A stretch of DNA of 64,000 nt, taken from JBEVJK01 sp963791325 (GTDB lineage Bacteria; Pseudomonadota; Alphaproteobacteria; Rhizobiales; Rhizobiaceae). This document shows positions 52,317 to 62,900 of the stretch, in pieces; the stretch's first letter is position 1; each line of letters starts with the position of its first letter. The notes beneath the pieces were generated by a model, which saw nothing but the letters and a program-made list of their open reading frames with translations, had not been told where the DNA came from and ran no database searches. The stretch is from positions 1-64,000 of the forward strand of contig CAWBRU010000018.1 of assembly GCA_963791325.1 (NCBI GenBank), read 5' to 3'. The position numbers and the translations under genes are program-made.

Positions 52317-52601
52317 TCAGGCGGCGTTCTTGGCCGCGACCAGTGCGTCGATCTTGGCGCAGAGGTTCTTCATGACGAAGTACTCCTCGGTCGAGACTTT
52401 GCCGTCATTGACCTCCTGGGTCCACTTCTCCAGCGGCACCTTGATGCCGAACTCCTTGTCGATGGCAAACACAATGTCGAGGAAATCCAGGCTGTCGATG
52501 CCGAGGTCGTCGATCGTGTGACTTTCCGGCGTGATCTTGTCGATATCGATCTCGCTGGTGTCGGCAATGATCTTGGCGACTTTATCGAATGTCGTTGTCA
52601 A
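52317..52601 (-). CDS. acpXL: Acyl carrier protein AcpXL
   Basis: The 94-residue carrier protein begins LTTTFDKVAKIIADTSEIDI and has the phosphopantetheine serine in DDLGIDSLDFLDIVFAIDKE, then WTQEVNDGKVSTEEYFVMKN, a sequence typical of rhizobial AcpXL. It carries very-long-chain fatty acids for lipid A. The TTG at 52601 is the likely start: GAGGG lies about 10 bases upstream and the length equals the family's. A GTG seven codons earlier is less likely. It heads the cluster; the next gene starts 29 bases later where rhizobia usually have fabZXL. Confidence 0.92.
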   Translation of the reverse strand: MTTTFDKVAKIIADTSEIDIDKITPESHTIDDLGIDSLDFLDIVFAIDKEFGIKVPLEKWTQEVNDGKVSTEEYFVMKNLCAKIDALVAAKNAA

Positions 52602-52743
52602 GACGATTTTCCCTCGGACCACTGGGCGAATAAGAGGCTGAACGCGGGCTGTCTAATCGGTTTTGCCGGATAGGAAAAGGGCGAAGTGAGCAAATCGGGG
52701 CGTTCCGCCGGCCGCCGCCATGCGCGCCCGCTCGGCGGGCGCG

Positions 52744-53319
52744 TCAGTTGAAGATGATGCGGCCGAGCACATGGACGCTGCCCTGGTCGGCGCGCACGAT
52801 GACGGCCTCGCCCTCGCGCGGAACCTGCCCGGTGAGCGCGGCGATGTTCTCGCCATGGGTGATCAGCACCATATTGCCGGATCCGGCGAAGCCGGCGAAC
52901 AGCTTGCGCATGGCGGCAAGCTGGGCCTCGCGCCCGCCCTCGTCGGCCGGCAGCGGGTCGAGCGCCGGCTCGGCTTCGGCCACCCCCTCGCCGAAGGCGA
53001 AGCGGGCCGTGTCGAGGCAGCGGCAGTAGCGGCTGGAGAGCACCCGCTCGACCGGCGCCGCCCGGGCAGCGAACAGGGCGCCCATCTTGCGGGCCTGCAG
53101 CTTGCCGCGGTCGGAGAGGTTGCGCTGCGTGGCGCAATTGCCGATGTCGAGCCCGGGCGGGTCGGCAGTGCCCGCCGTCAGCGCATGGCGGATCAGCACC
53201 ACTTGGCCGCCTTCCCTCAAGAGCGCCCAGCCGGCCTCGGTGGCCGCTGCCGACGAAGCAAGCAGGACAAGCAGCGCCGCGCCCGCCAACCGAGAAATGC
53301 CCAAGCGAAAAATCTCCAT
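52744..53319 (-). CDS. Periplasmic histidine phosphatase family protein
   Basis: The 191-residue protein has a signal peptide (LAGAALLVLLASSAAATEAG) and a phosphoglycerate-mutase-like fold: GQVVLIRHALTAGTADPPG holds the catalytic His as RHA rather than RHG, and NMVLITHGENIAALTGQ the second His. It would remove phosphate from an unknown compound in the periplasm. It stands alone, between acpXL and a divergent flavin-type gene. Confidence 0.85.
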   Translation of the reverse strand: MEIFRLGISRLAGAALLVLLASSAAATEAGWALLREGGQVVLIRHALTAGTADPPGLDIGNCATQRNLSDRGKLQARKMGALFAARAAPVERVLSSRYCRCLDTARFAFGEGVAEAEPALDPLPADEGGREAQLAAMRKLFAGFAGSGNMVLITHGENIAALTGQVPREGEAVIVRADQGSVHVLGRIIFN

Positions 53320-53431
53320 CCCGCCGCTATATCGGCGTTAACCGGCCGCGAGTGCAAGCCGCCGGGTCGCAACGGGAACACTTCGCGCCACCGCTCGTTC
53401 CTCGTCACCCCAGCCGCAACGGAGAAGCGAT

Positions 53432-53935
53432 ATGGCGCACCCACCCCATAGCCAACTTTCGGCCTCGGAGGCGATCGACCGGATCTGGCAGCTGATGGAC
53501 GACATCGGCATCTGCATGTTCATCACCTGGGACGGCGAGCGCCAGCGGGCGCGGCCGCTTGCGGCGATGGCCGACAGAGACGAGCACGCCGTCTATTTTC
53601 TGACCGATGTCAGCGGGCTGAAGGACGACCAGGTGGAGCGCTTCCCGGTGGTGACGATGGCCTTCGCCAACACCGGATCGAACAAATATGTCAGCGTTAC
53701 CGGACACGCCACCGTCTCCGAGGACCGCGCCAAGATCAAGGAACTGTGGTCGCCGATGGCCAAGGCCTGGTGGGACTCGGCCGATGATCCGGCGATTCGC
53801 CTGATCACGGTAAAACCCGACGATGCCGAATTGTGGGACAGCCCCAACCGGTTCGTCGCCACGGTGGCGATGCTGACGGCAGCCGTCACCGGCAGCACGC
53901 CCGCCGTCGGCGACAACAAGAAAGTGACGATGTAG
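53432..53935 (+). CDS. Pyridoxamine 5'-phosphate oxidase-like (general stress 26) protein
   Basis: The 167-residue split-barrel protein starts with ASEAIDRIWQLMDDIGICMF and has RPLAAMADRDEHAVYFLTDV and NKYVSVTGHATVSEDRAKI. These are typical of the general stress protein 26 group, which bind FMN or FAD. The substrate is unknown. It is a single gene, 67 bases before the AEC transporter on the same strand; CGGAGA lies before the ATG. Confidence 0.85.
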   Translation: MAHPPHSQLSASEAIDRIWQLMDDIGICMFITWDGERQRARPLAAMADRDEHAVYFLTDVSGLKDDQVERFPVVTMAFANTGSNKYVSVTGHATVSEDRAKIKELWSPMAKAWWDSADDPAIRLITVKPDDAELWDSPNRFVATVAMLTAAVTGSTPAVGDNKKVTM

Positions 53936-54002
53936 CTGGGCCAGCGCCCGGTTCGGGGCTGTCGGCTCGATCCCTGCCGCTTTTCTGCTATGAGCGGGGC
54001 CG

Positions 54003-54956
54003 ATGTCCCCACTCACGGAAACGGTCCTGTTCGTCTTCGGCCTTGTCGCGCTCGGCTACGGCGCCGGCGCCAGCGGCTATCTGAAACCTTCGGTCGGCGA
54101 TGCGCTGTCGGAGTTCGCGGTGGGCGTGGCCATGCCGCTGCTTCTCTTCCAGACCATGGTGCGTGCCGATTTTCACGGGGCGGCGCCGTGGTCGCTGTGG
54201 ACGACCTATTTCGTCGCGGTTGCTGTCGCCTGGACCGCCGGCCATCTGGTCACCACGCGGCTGTTCGGCCGTGACAGCCAGGCCGGCGTCGTCGGCGGCG
54301 TCGCTACCGCTTTCTCCAACCTGGTGCTGCTCGGCATTCCCTTCATGCTCGGCGTATTCGGCCGACAGGGGTTCGAGATCCTGTCGCTGATCGTCTCGGT
54401 GCACCTGCCGAGCATGATGGCGGCCTCGATCGTTTTGTTCGAACTGTTCGGCCGGAGCAAAGAGGCGGCCAAGCTGCATCCGCTCGACATGCTGCGCACC
54501 TTCGCCCGTCGCCTTGCCGGCAATCCGCTGATCGTCGGCATCCTCGCCGGCTTGGCTTGGCGGATGCTCGGCGTGCCGATGCCGGCGCTTGCCGGCCGCT
54601 TTGTCGGCGCGCTGGCCGACATCGCCGGGCCGCTGGCCCTGTTTGCCATGGGGCTCGGCCTGCGCAAGTTCGGCATCTCCGGTCAGCTCGGCCCGGCGAT
54701 CGTGCTCTCGGCGCTGAAGCTCATGCTGATGCCGGCGGTGGCGCTCGCCATGGCCTGGCTGGTCGGACTGCCGCCGCTGCCGGCCAAGGTCGCGGTGGCC
54801 GCCGCCGCGCTGCCCTCGGGCGTCAACTCCTATCTGATCGCCACCCAGCTCGGCACCGGCCAGGCGCTGGCCTCCAACCAGATGTCGATCGCCACGGCCT
54901 GCGCGGTGGTGACCACCGCGTTGTGGCTGCAGCTTGCCGGCGCGGTGTTCGGCTGA
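54003..54956 (+). CDS. AEC (auxin efflux carrier) family transporter
   Basis: The 317-residue membrane protein has about ten hydrophobic segments arranged in two halves. The N-terminal half has AVGVAMPLLLFQTMVRADF and the C-terminal half PLALFAMGLGLRKFG and VALAMAWLVGLPPLPAKVAV, then LPSGVNSYLIATQLGTGQAL, the conserved crossover of this family. Family members move organic acids such as malate or malonate. The next gene is a semialdehyde dehydrogenase, so a dicarboxylate substrate is plausible. Confidence 0.85.
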   Translation: MSPLTETVLFVFGLVALGYGAGASGYLKPSVGDALSEFAVGVAMPLLLFQTMVRADFHGAAPWSLWTTYFVAVAVAWTAGHLVTTRLFGRDSQAGVVGGVATAFSNLVLLGIPFMLGVFGRQGFEILSLIVSVHLPSMMAASIVLFELFGRSKEAAKLHPLDMLRTFARRLAGNPLIVGILAGLAWRMLGVPMPALAGRFVGALADIAGPLALFAMGLGLRKFGISGQLGPAIVLSALKLMLMPAVALAMAWLVGLPPLPAKVAVAAAALPSGVNSYLIATQLGTGQALASNQMSIATACAVVTTALWLQLAGAVFG

Positions 54957-55066
54957 CGCCGCCCAGCGCCATCCGCAATTGATCCGGCAGGCGGGGAGCG
55001 CTAAAGCAAGCCGAGCTCGCCGCGTCTGCGACGCGGCAAGGCCGAGTGCCACAGGAGGCCGAGACG

Positions 55067-56524
55067 ATGCTGCAGAAGACGAGCCCGTTCATGCGTGAGG
55101 CCAACCTGATCGACGGCGCCTGGGTGCAGGCTGATTCGGGCGCGACGATCGACGTGATCAATCCGGCCAACGGGCTGAAGATCGGCACCGTGCCGAAATC
55201 CGGCGCCGCCGAGACCCGGCGGGCGATCGCGGCGGCGGAGGCCGCCTTCGCCGGCTGGAAGAAGACCTCGGTACTCGAGCGCCACAAGCTGTTGCGCAAG
55301 CTCCACGACGCCATCATGGACAACCAGCAGAGCCTGGCGGAGCTGCTCACCACCGAGCAGGGCAAGTCGCTGGCCGAGGCTAAGGGCGAGATCGCGATCT
55401 CGGCCGCCTATGTCTTGTGGTTCGCCGAGGAAGGCCGGCGCACCTATGGCGACGTCGTGCCGTCGCCGTGGGCGGATCGGCGTATCCTGGTGACCAAGGC
55501 GCCGGTCGGCGTGGTCGCCGCGATCACGCCGTGGAACTTCCCGTCCTCGATGCTGGCCAGAAAGATCGCGCCGGCGCTTGCGGCCGGCTGCACGACGGTG
55601 GTCAAGCCGGCATCGCAGACGCCTTACTCGGGCCTGGCCTGGGGCGCGCTGTGCGAAGAGGTCGGCTTCCCCAAGGGCACCGTCAATGTCGTCACCGGCT
55701 CGGCGGCGGAGATCGGCGACGAGCTCTGCGCCAACCCGCTGGTCAGGAAGATCACCTTCACCGGCTCGACCGAGGTCGGCAAGGTGCTGATCGCCAAGTC
55801 GGCCGGCACGATCAAGAAAGTGTCGATGGAGCTCGGCGGCAATGCGCCGTTCATCGTCTTCGACGACGCCGATCTCGACCGTGCGGTCGAGGGCGCGATG
55901 GTCGCCAAATACCGCAATTCGGGCCAGACCTGCGTCTGCACCAACCGGTTCTTCGTCCAGGACGGCATCTACGACCGGTTCGTGGAGAAGTTCGCCGCGG
56001 CGAGCCGCGCCTTGAAGGTCGGCTCCGGCCTCGACGAGGGCACCCAGCAGGGGCCGCTGATCGACGCCAAGGCGGTCGACAAGGTCGAAGCCCTGATCGC
56101 CGATGCCGAGGCCAAGGGCGGCAAGGTGCTGACCGGCGGCCGGCGGCACGCGCTGGGCGGCAGCTTCTTCGAGCCGACGGTGATCACCGAAGCCACGCCC
56201 GAAATGCGCTTCATGAAGGAGGAGATCTTCGGCCCGGTGGCGCCGGTGTTCCGTTTCGGCGCGGAAGAGGAGGCGGTGCGTCTCGCCAACGACACCGAGT
56301 TCGGCCTCGCCTGCTACTTCTACACCAGCGATCTCGGCCGCGCCTTCCGGGTGATGGAGGGGCTGAAATACGGCATGGTCGGGGTCAATGAGGGGCTGAT
56401 CACCACGGTCGAGGCGCCGTTCGGCGGCGTCAAGGAATCGGGCCTTGGCCGCGAAGGCGGACACCAGGGCATCGACGACTATCTCGACACCAAATATGTC
56501 TGCCTCGGCGGTCTCGGCGCCTAG
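55067..56524 (+). CDS. gabD: NAD(P)-dependent succinate-semialdehyde dehydrogenase
   Basis: The 485-residue aldehyde dehydrogenase has AAITPWNFPSSMLARKIAPA, SMELGGNAPFIVFDDADLDR with the general-base Glu, and GQTCVCTNRFFVQ with the catalytic Cys. The sequence closely follows GabD-type enzymes oxidising succinate semialdehyde; glutarate semialdehyde is an alternative. The start at 55067 is firm, because AGGAGG lies 9 bases before it. galM starts 10 bases downstream. Confidence 0.9.
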   Translation: MLQKTSPFMREANLIDGAWVQADSGATIDVINPANGLKIGTVPKSGAAETRRAIAAAEAAFAGWKKTSVLERHKLLRKLHDAIMDNQQSLAELLTTEQGKSLAEAKGEIAISAAYVLWFAEEGRRTYGDVVPSPWADRRILVTKAPVGVVAAITPWNFPSSMLARKIAPALAAGCTTVVKPASQTPYSGLAWGALCEEVGFPKGTVNVVTGSAAEIGDELCANPLVRKITFTGSTEVGKVLIAKSAGTIKKVSMELGGNAPFIVFDDADLDRAVEGAMVAKYRNSGQTCVCTNRFFVQDGIYDRFVEKFAAASRALKVGSGLDEGTQQGPLIDAKAVDKVEALIADAEAKGGKVLTGGRRHALGGSFFEPTVITEATPEMRFMKEEIFGPVAPVFRFGAEEEAVRLANDTEFGLACYFYTSDLGRAFRVMEGLKYGMVGVNEGLITTVEAPFGGVKESGLGREGGHQGIDDYLDTKYVCLGGLGA

Positions 56525-56534
56525 GTTGTTGACG

Positions 56535-57542
56535 ATGATCGCCGGCGAGGTATTCGGACAGACGAGCGACGGCGAGGCCGTTCACCGTTTCAGCATCGAG
56601 GGCGGCGGGCTGAAGGCGAAGGTGATGACCTTCGGCGCCTGCCTTCAGGACCTGCGGCTCGACGGCCATCCGGCACCGTTGGTGCTGGGCTTCGACAACT
56701 TCGCCGACTATCCAGCCCACTCGCCGTATTTCGGCGCCAATGTCGGCCGCTACGCCAACCGCATCCGCGGCGGCCGCTTCACCCTCGACGGCCGGCGCTA
56801 TCAGCTCGACACCAATTTCCTCGGCAAGCACATCCTGCATGGCGGCAGCCGCGGCTTCGGCAAGCAGCTCTGGGACGTGGCCTTGCACGGCAACGATTAT
56901 GTCACCTTCTCGCGCCATTCGCCCGACGGCGAAATGGGCTTTCCCGGCGCGCTCGACATCACCTGCACCTACCGGCTGAAGATCCCCGGCACGCTTTCGA
57001 TCGAATATGTGGCGACCAGCGACGAACCGACGCTTTGCAACTTCGCCCACCATTCCTACTTCAACCTCGACGATGGCGGCCTGAGCTCGACGCGCAGCCA
57101 CCGGCTGATGCTCAATGCGCTCGCTTACCTGCCGGTCGATGACGAGCTGATCCCGACGGGCGTCGTCCAGCCGGTCGAGGGAACGCCGTTTGATTTTCGC
57201 CAGGCGCGGCCGATCGAGGCGGGCGGGGCGGCCTATGACCACAATTTCTGCCTGGCCGCCGCGCGCGGCGCGCTGCACCAAGGCGCCTGGGCGCAAGGCG
57301 CGCAGTCCGGCGTGGAGATGGAAGTGTGGACGACCGAGCCCGGCATCCAGTTCTACGACGGCGAGCGGGCCGGCCGCGACGTGCCCGGCCTCGAAGGGCG
57401 CCGCTATCCGGCGCATGCGGGCTTTTGCCTGGAAGCCCAGGTCTGGCCGGATGCGCCCAACCGCCCGTATTTCCCGCAGGCGGTGCTGTGGCCCGGCGCG
57501 ATCTACCGGCAGACGACGGAATATCGGTTCCGGCTGCCCTAA
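56535..57542 (+). CDS. galM: Aldose 1-epimerase
   Basis: The 335-residue mutarotase has ANVGRYANRIRGGRFTLDG, the catalytic His in FLGKHILHGGSRGFGKQLW and in CNFAHHSYFNLDDG, and the base Glu in GFCLEAQVWPDAPNRP. It interconverts sugar anomers. There is no signal peptide. Its ATG lies 10 bases after the gabD-like stop, and the sugar-acid kinase gene converges 4 bases after its end. Confidence 0.9.
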   Translation: MIAGEVFGQTSDGEAVHRFSIEGGGLKAKVMTFGACLQDLRLDGHPAPLVLGFDNFADYPAHSPYFGANVGRYANRIRGGRFTLDGRRYQLDTNFLGKHILHGGSRGFGKQLWDVALHGNDYVTFSRHSPDGEMGFPGALDITCTYRLKIPGTLSIEYVATSDEPTLCNFAHHSYFNLDDGGLSSTRSHRLMLNALAYLPVDDELIPTGVVQPVEGTPFDFRQARPIEAGGAAYDHNFCLAAARGALHQGAWAQGAQSGVEMEVWTTEPGIQFYDGERAGRDVPGLEGRRYPAHAGFCLEAQVWPDAPNRPYFPQAVLWPGAIYRQTTEYRFRLP

Positions 57543-57546
57543 GTCT

Positions 57547-58467
57547 TCAGCGGTCGAAGGCGATCTTGAGCAGGTCCGGTGGGGCGAGTGCGCCGCGCAC
57601 CTGGACCACGGCCGCCGCCACATGATGGGCGCGTTTGGCCGCCTCGGCCGGCGCAATGCCGATCAGCCGGCCCGAGAGATAGGCGCCGTTGAAGGCATCG
57701 CCCGCACCCGTCGTGTCGACCGGGGTCTCGACCCGGCTTGCCGGCACTTCGACCGTCTTGTCGTAGTGAGAGACCACCGCCGGGCCGTCGCCCTGCTTGA
57801 CGACGATCTCGGCAATCCCGGCGGCCTCCAGCCGGGCGAGCGTCGCCGCAATGTCGGCATCGCCGAACAGCTCGGCTTCATCGGCTTGCGTCGGCAGGAC
57901 GATGTCGCAGACGCCAAGCGCTGCATTGATCGCGGCGCGAGCTTCGCCGCGGTCGGGCCAGAGCCGCGGGCGATAATTCGGGTCGAAGGCGATGTGCGAG
58001 CCTTTGGCGCGCTCTGCGGCAATCGCGCCGAGCAGCGTACGCCGGCCGTCTTGGTCCAAGATGGCCAGGGTAATGCCGGAGAAATAGATCAGCGCCCGGT
58101 TGGCGAGGCTCTTCGCCAGCCCGGCCGCATCGCTTGCCAGCCGCCGCGCGGCCGAATCGCTGCGCCAATAGGTAAAAGCGCGTTCCGCGCCGGTCAGCGT
58201 GATCGCATAGAGCCCGGGACGGGCGCCGGCAATGATCGGGCTCTCGGCAATGCCGATCCCGTGGTCGCGCAGGAAGGCGATCTGCGCCTGCGAGAACGGA
58301 TCGTCGCCGAAGGCCGAGACGTAGTCGATATGGTGGCCGGGCGACAGCGCCCGCATCGTCCACAGCGTGTTGAGGGTGTCGCCGGCATAGCCCATCCGCC
58401 AGATGTCGCCGGTGTGGCCGGACAGTTCGAGCATGCATTCGCCGACCGAGGCGACCGCGAGTGTCAT
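57547..58467 (-). CDS. kdgK: PfkB-family sugar kinase, 2-keto-3-deoxygluconate kinase-like
   Basis: The 306-residue ribokinase-fold protein opens LAVASVGECMLELSGHTGDI and ends with the signature DTTGAGDAFNGAYLSGRLIG, whose Asp is the catalytic base. RMGYAGDTLNTLWTMRALS is typical of KDG kinases, which phosphorylate 2-keto-3-deoxygluconate. The start is taken at ATG 58467 behind GGAAGGAG; a TTG directly before it would be equivalent. Confidence 0.85.
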   Translation of the reverse strand: MTLAVASVGECMLELSGHTGDIWRMGYAGDTLNTLWTMRALSPGHHIDYVSAFGDDPFSQAQIAFLRDHGIGIAESPIIAGARPGLYAITLTGAERAFTYWRSDSAARRLASDAAGLAKSLANRALIYFSGITLAILDQDGRRTLLGAIAAERAKGSHIAFDPNYRPRLWPDRGEARAAINAALGVCDIVLPTQADEAELFGDADIAATLARLEAAGIAEIVVKQGDGPAVVSHYDKTVEVPASRVETPVDTTGAGDAFNGAYLSGRLIGIAPAEAAKRAHHVAAAVVQVRGALAPPDLLKIAFDR

Positions 58468-58606
58468 CAATGTCAGCTCCTTCCGGCGACGTCCTCTATA
58501 GTAGTCTAGATGGCGACGGCGGCTTGGCAATCGTCGCCCGGCCATCGTTTTGCCCAGGCTGCGGGACGAAGTCGGTCTGCTCGGTCGTTGACCGGGACGG
58601 CGGAAG

Positions 58607-59875
58607 ATGATGGGCTCACGCAGAAACAATAGGGCAAGGAAGATGGGCCGCGGGCGGTTCGTCGGGGCCACGGCAGGAGGGCTCCTGCTCATCGCGGCTG
58701 CCGGCCTGCCGGCCGTCAACTCGCTCGGGGCCGCGCCTCAGCCGCCGTTCACGCCGGCCGAGCGGGCGGCGATCGGCTCGCTGGCGCTCGCCGCACTGCC
58801 GCCGCTGCCGGCCGATCCGACCAACCGCTTCGCCGACGATCCCGCTGCGGCGGCGCTCGGGGCGACCCTGTTCTTCGATCAGCGGCTCAGCGCCAACGGC
58901 AAGGTGGCATGCGCCACCTGCCACAAGATCGACCGCCAGTTCCAGGACGATCTGCCGCTCGGGGAGGGCTTGGGCACCGCCAACCGGCGCACCATGCCGC
59001 TCGCCGGCGCTGCCTGGAAGCGTTGGTTCTTTTGGGACGGCCGCAAGGACAGCCTGTGGTCGCAGGCGCTCTCGCCGCTGGAAAATGCCGCCGAGCAGGC
59101 CGGCAACCGCACCGCTTACGCTCATTTCATGGCCAGAAATTTCGGTCCCCGCTATGAGCGCATCTTCGGACCGATCCCCGATCTCGGCAGGCTGCCCGCC
59201 GACGCCAGTCCGCTCGGCACGCCGGCCGAGCAGGCGGCATGGGCGGCGATGAGCGAGGCCGACCGGCGCGGCGTCGACCGCATCTTCGCCAACATGGGCA
59301 AGGCGATCGAAGCGTTCGAGCGCGCCTTGCCCTATCCGCAGACGCGGTTCGACCGCTTCGCCGCCGCGCTGGCGGCAGGACAGCCGCCGGGGCCCGCCGA
59401 TGCGCTGTCGGCGCAGGAGACGCTCGGCCTCAAACTGTTCCTCGGCAGGGCCAATTGCGTGACCTGCCACAACGGCCCCGGGTTCAGCGACGGCGGTTTC
59501 CACAACACCGGCATTCCGGCAGTCGCCGGCCTGCCGCCCGATCTTGGCCGCGAGACCGGCGTGGCCGAGGTCGCCGCCGACCGGTTCAACTGTCTCGGGC
59601 CGTTCAGCGACGGCAACCCCCAGGCCTGCACGGCGCTCGCCTCGCTTGCCGGCCGTGGCGCCGGGCTCACCCGCGCCTACAAGACCCCATCGCTGCGCGG
59701 TGTCGCCGGCCGGCCGCCCTATATGCATGCCGGGCAGATGCCGACGCTCGAAGCGGTGCTCGACCACTATTCGCGTGCGCCGGTGAGCCCTGGCGGGGTA
59801 TCCGAGGTCAAGCCGCTCGACCTCAGCACGGACGAGCGCAAGGCGCTTGTGGCGTTTCTCCAGACGTTGGACTAG
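58607..59875 (+). CDS. Di-haem cytochrome c peroxidase / MauG family
   Basis: The 422-residue secreted protein has an N-terminal signal (FVGATAGGLLLIAAAGLPAV) and two haem c motifs, CATCHKIDRQF and CVTCHNGPGF, with a C-terminal PSLRGVAGRPPYMHAGQ block typical of the family. It either reduces hydrogen peroxide in the periplasm or modifies a protein partner like MauG. The start may be 58607 or 58643. It ends 30 bases before putA. Confidence 0.88.
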   Translation: MMGSRRNNRARKMGRGRFVGATAGGLLLIAAAGLPAVNSLGAAPQPPFTPAERAAIGSLALAALPPLPADPTNRFADDPAAAALGATLFFDQRLSANGKVACATCHKIDRQFQDDLPLGEGLGTANRRTMPLAGAAWKRWFFWDGRKDSLWSQALSPLENAAEQAGNRTAYAHFMARNFGPRYERIFGPIPDLGRLPADASPLGTPAEQAAWAAMSEADRRGVDRIFANMGKAIEAFERALPYPQTRFDRFAAALAAGQPPGPADALSAQETLGLKLFLGRANCVTCHNGPGFSDGGFHNTGIPAVAGLPPDLGRETGVAEVAADRFNCLGPFSDGNPQACTALASLAGRGAGLTRAYKTPSLRGVAGRPPYMHAGQMPTLEAVLDHYSRAPVSPGGVSEVKPLDLSTDERKALVAFLQTLD

Positions 59876-59905
59876 TGATCGGGTGTGCTTGCCAGCGAGG
59901 CGCCG

Positions 59906-62900
59906 ATGACAGACCAGCCGCTCGATCAGATCCGCCAGGAAATGCGGCGCAGCTACCTGCCCGACGAGGACCAGGCGCTTGCCCGGCTGCTCGGCGCCGT
60001 TCCGCTGGCGGCCGGCGACCGGCAGGCCGTGTCGGCCCGGGCGGCGGATCTCGTCGAGGCGGTGCGCCGGTCGGCCGAGCCACGGCTGATGGAAGCCTTC
60101 CTCGCGGCCTATGGGCTGTCGACCAAGGAAGGGGTCGCGCTGATGTGCCTGGCCGAGGCGCTGCTCAGGGTGCCGGACGCGGAGACGATGGACGATCTGA
60201 TCCGCGACAAGATCGCGCCGCACGACTGGTCGGCGCATGCCGGCGGCTCGTCCTCGATCTTCGTCAACGCCTCGACCTGGGCCCTGATGCTGACCGGCCG
60301 GGTGCTCGACGACGAGGCCGACACCGGCATCGAGGCAACCTTGCGGGCGATGGTGCGCCGCCTGGGCGAGCCGGTGATCCGCACCGCCGTCGCCGCCGCC
60401 ATGCGCGAGATGGGCGAGCAGTTCGTGCTTGGACGCACCATCGAGGAAGCCGTCAAGCGCGGCCGCAGTTACACTCAGCGCGGTTACCTCTATTCCTACG
60501 ACATGCTGGGCGAGGCGGCGCGCACCGAAGCCGACGCGCTGCGCTATCTCAAGGCCTATGCCGACGCCATCGGCGCGCTCAAGCGGCATGCCCTCCAGGG
60601 CGACATCCGCGCCAATCCCGGTATCTCGGTCAAGCTCTCGGCGCTGCACCCGCGCTATGAGATCGCCCAGAAGGCGACCACCCTGCCGACGATCAGCGAG
60701 CGCCTCGGCCGCCTTTGCCGTGCCGCGCGCGAATCCGGCATGGGGCTGAACATCGATGCCGAGGAGGCCGACCGGCTGGACTTGTCGCTCGACGTCATCG
60801 AGACCGTGCTCGCCGACCCGGCGCTGGCCGGCTGGGACGGCTTCGGCATCGTCGTCCAGGCCTACAGCCCACGTGCCGGTTTCGCCATCGACTGGCTCTA
60901 TGCGCTGGCGCGCAAGCTTGATCGCCGGATCATGGTGCGCCTGGTCAAGGGCGCCTATTGGGACACCGAGATCAAGCGGGCGCAGGCGCTCGGCCTGCCG
61001 GGCTATCCGGTGTTCACGCGCAAGGTCAACACCGACGTCTCCTACATCGCCAATGCCGCCAAGCTGCTCGGCATGCGCGACCGGATCTATCCGCAATTTG
61101 CCACCCACAATGCCCATACCGTTGCCGCGGTGCTGGCAATGGCCGGCGGCGGCGACCGGCAGTCCTTCGAATTCCAGCGGCTGCACGGCATGGGCGAGGC
61201 GCTGCACGAGATCGTCCGCCAGAAAGAGGGCACCCGCTGCCGCATCTATGCCCCGGTCGGGGCGCATGCCGACCTGCTGGCCTATCTCGTTCGCCGGCTG
61301 CTCGAGAACGGCGCCAATTCCTCCTTCGTCCACCAGATCGTCGACGCCCATGTCCCTGCCGCCGAGATCGCGCGGGATCCGATCGCGACTGCCGAGCTCC
61401 AGGGACCGGCCGCCAATCCGGCGATCCCGTCGCCGGCCGAGATTTTTGCCGGTATGCGCGCCAATTCCAAGGGCTTCGACATCACCGACCCGCTTGTCTT
61501 GGCCGAGATCGAGGCCGAGCGGCAGAGCTTTGCCGGGCAGAACCGTTGGATCGCCAGGCCGGTCACCGCGGCGCCAGGCGGCGGCCAGAGCCGCCCCGTG
61601 GTCAATCCGGCACGCCCGGACGATGTCGTCGGCACGGTCTATGAAGCGGCTGCGGAGCAGGTCCCGCCGGCGGTCGATGCAGCCCTGAAGGCGCAGAGAG
61701 AATGGGCCGCCCGGCCTGTTGCGGAGCGCGCCGCGGTGCTCCACCGCGCCAGCCAGCTCTACGAGGACCATGCGGTGGAGTTCTTCGCGCTCGCCGCCCG
61801 CGAGGCCGGCAAGACGCTTGCCGACGCGGTCGCCGAAGTGCGCGAGGCGGTCGACTTTCTGCGCTATTATGCGGCCGAAGCCGCCGCGGCCGAGGCCGGC
61901 ACCGACCCGCGCGGGGTGATCGTCTGCATCTCGCCGTGGAATTTTCCGCTGGCGATCTTCACCGGCCAGATCGCCGCCGCCCTGGTCACCGGCAATGCGG
62001 TGATTGCCAAGCCGGCCGAGCAGACGCCGCTGATTGCGGCCCGCGCCGTGGCGATGCTCAGCGCGGCGGGCGTTCCCGACGGGGTGCTGCAGCTGTTGCC
62101 CGGCGACGGCGCCCAGGTCGGGGCGCCACTCACCGCCGACCCGCGTATCGCCGGCGTCTGCTTCACCGGCTCGACCGAGGTGGCCAGGCTGATCGAGGCG
62201 CAACTCGCCGCGACGGCCGCGCCCGACGCGATGCTGATCGCCGAGACCGGCGGCCTGAATGCCATGATCGTCGATTTCGACCGCGCTGCCGGAGCAGGCG
62301 GTGCGCGACATCGTGGCGTCGGCGTTCCAGAGTGCCGGCCAGCGCTGCTCGGCGCTCAGGCTGCTCTACGTGCAGAAGGACGTCGCCAAGAAGACGCTCG
62401 CCATGCTCGAAGGCGCCATGGCCGAGCTCAATGTCGGCGATCCCTGGTCGATCGAGACCGATGTCGGCCCGGTCATCGACGATGACGCCGAGCAGGCGAT
62501 CAGTGCCTATGCCGCCGAGATGACGGCCAAGGGCTGCCTGGTGGCGCAAAGCCGGGCGCCGCGCAGCGGCCGGTTCGTCGCGCCGTCGGTGTTTCGGGTG
62601 AGCGGCATCGGCGACCTCGACAAGGAAATTTTCGGGCCGGTCCTGCACGTCGCAAGCTTCGATGCCGATGCGCTGCACGAGGTGATTTCCGCAATCAATC
62701 GGAAAGGTTACGGGCTGACCTTCGGGCTTCACACGCGCATCGATGCGCGGGTCCAGGAGATCATCGACACGGTTCACGCCGGCAACATCTACGTCAACCG
62801 CAACCAGATCGGCGCCGTCGTCGGAGCGCAGCCATTCGGCGGCGAGGGGCTTTCGGGGACAGGTCCGAAAGCCGGTGGCCCGCATTATCTGCGGCGCTTC

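Noticed and set aside
58616..62311. A 1231-codon open frame on the strand opposite the peroxidase gene and putA
   Set aside because: It is antisense to conserved proteins, is arginine/glycine-rich low-complexity text, and reflects codon bias in GC-rich DNA.
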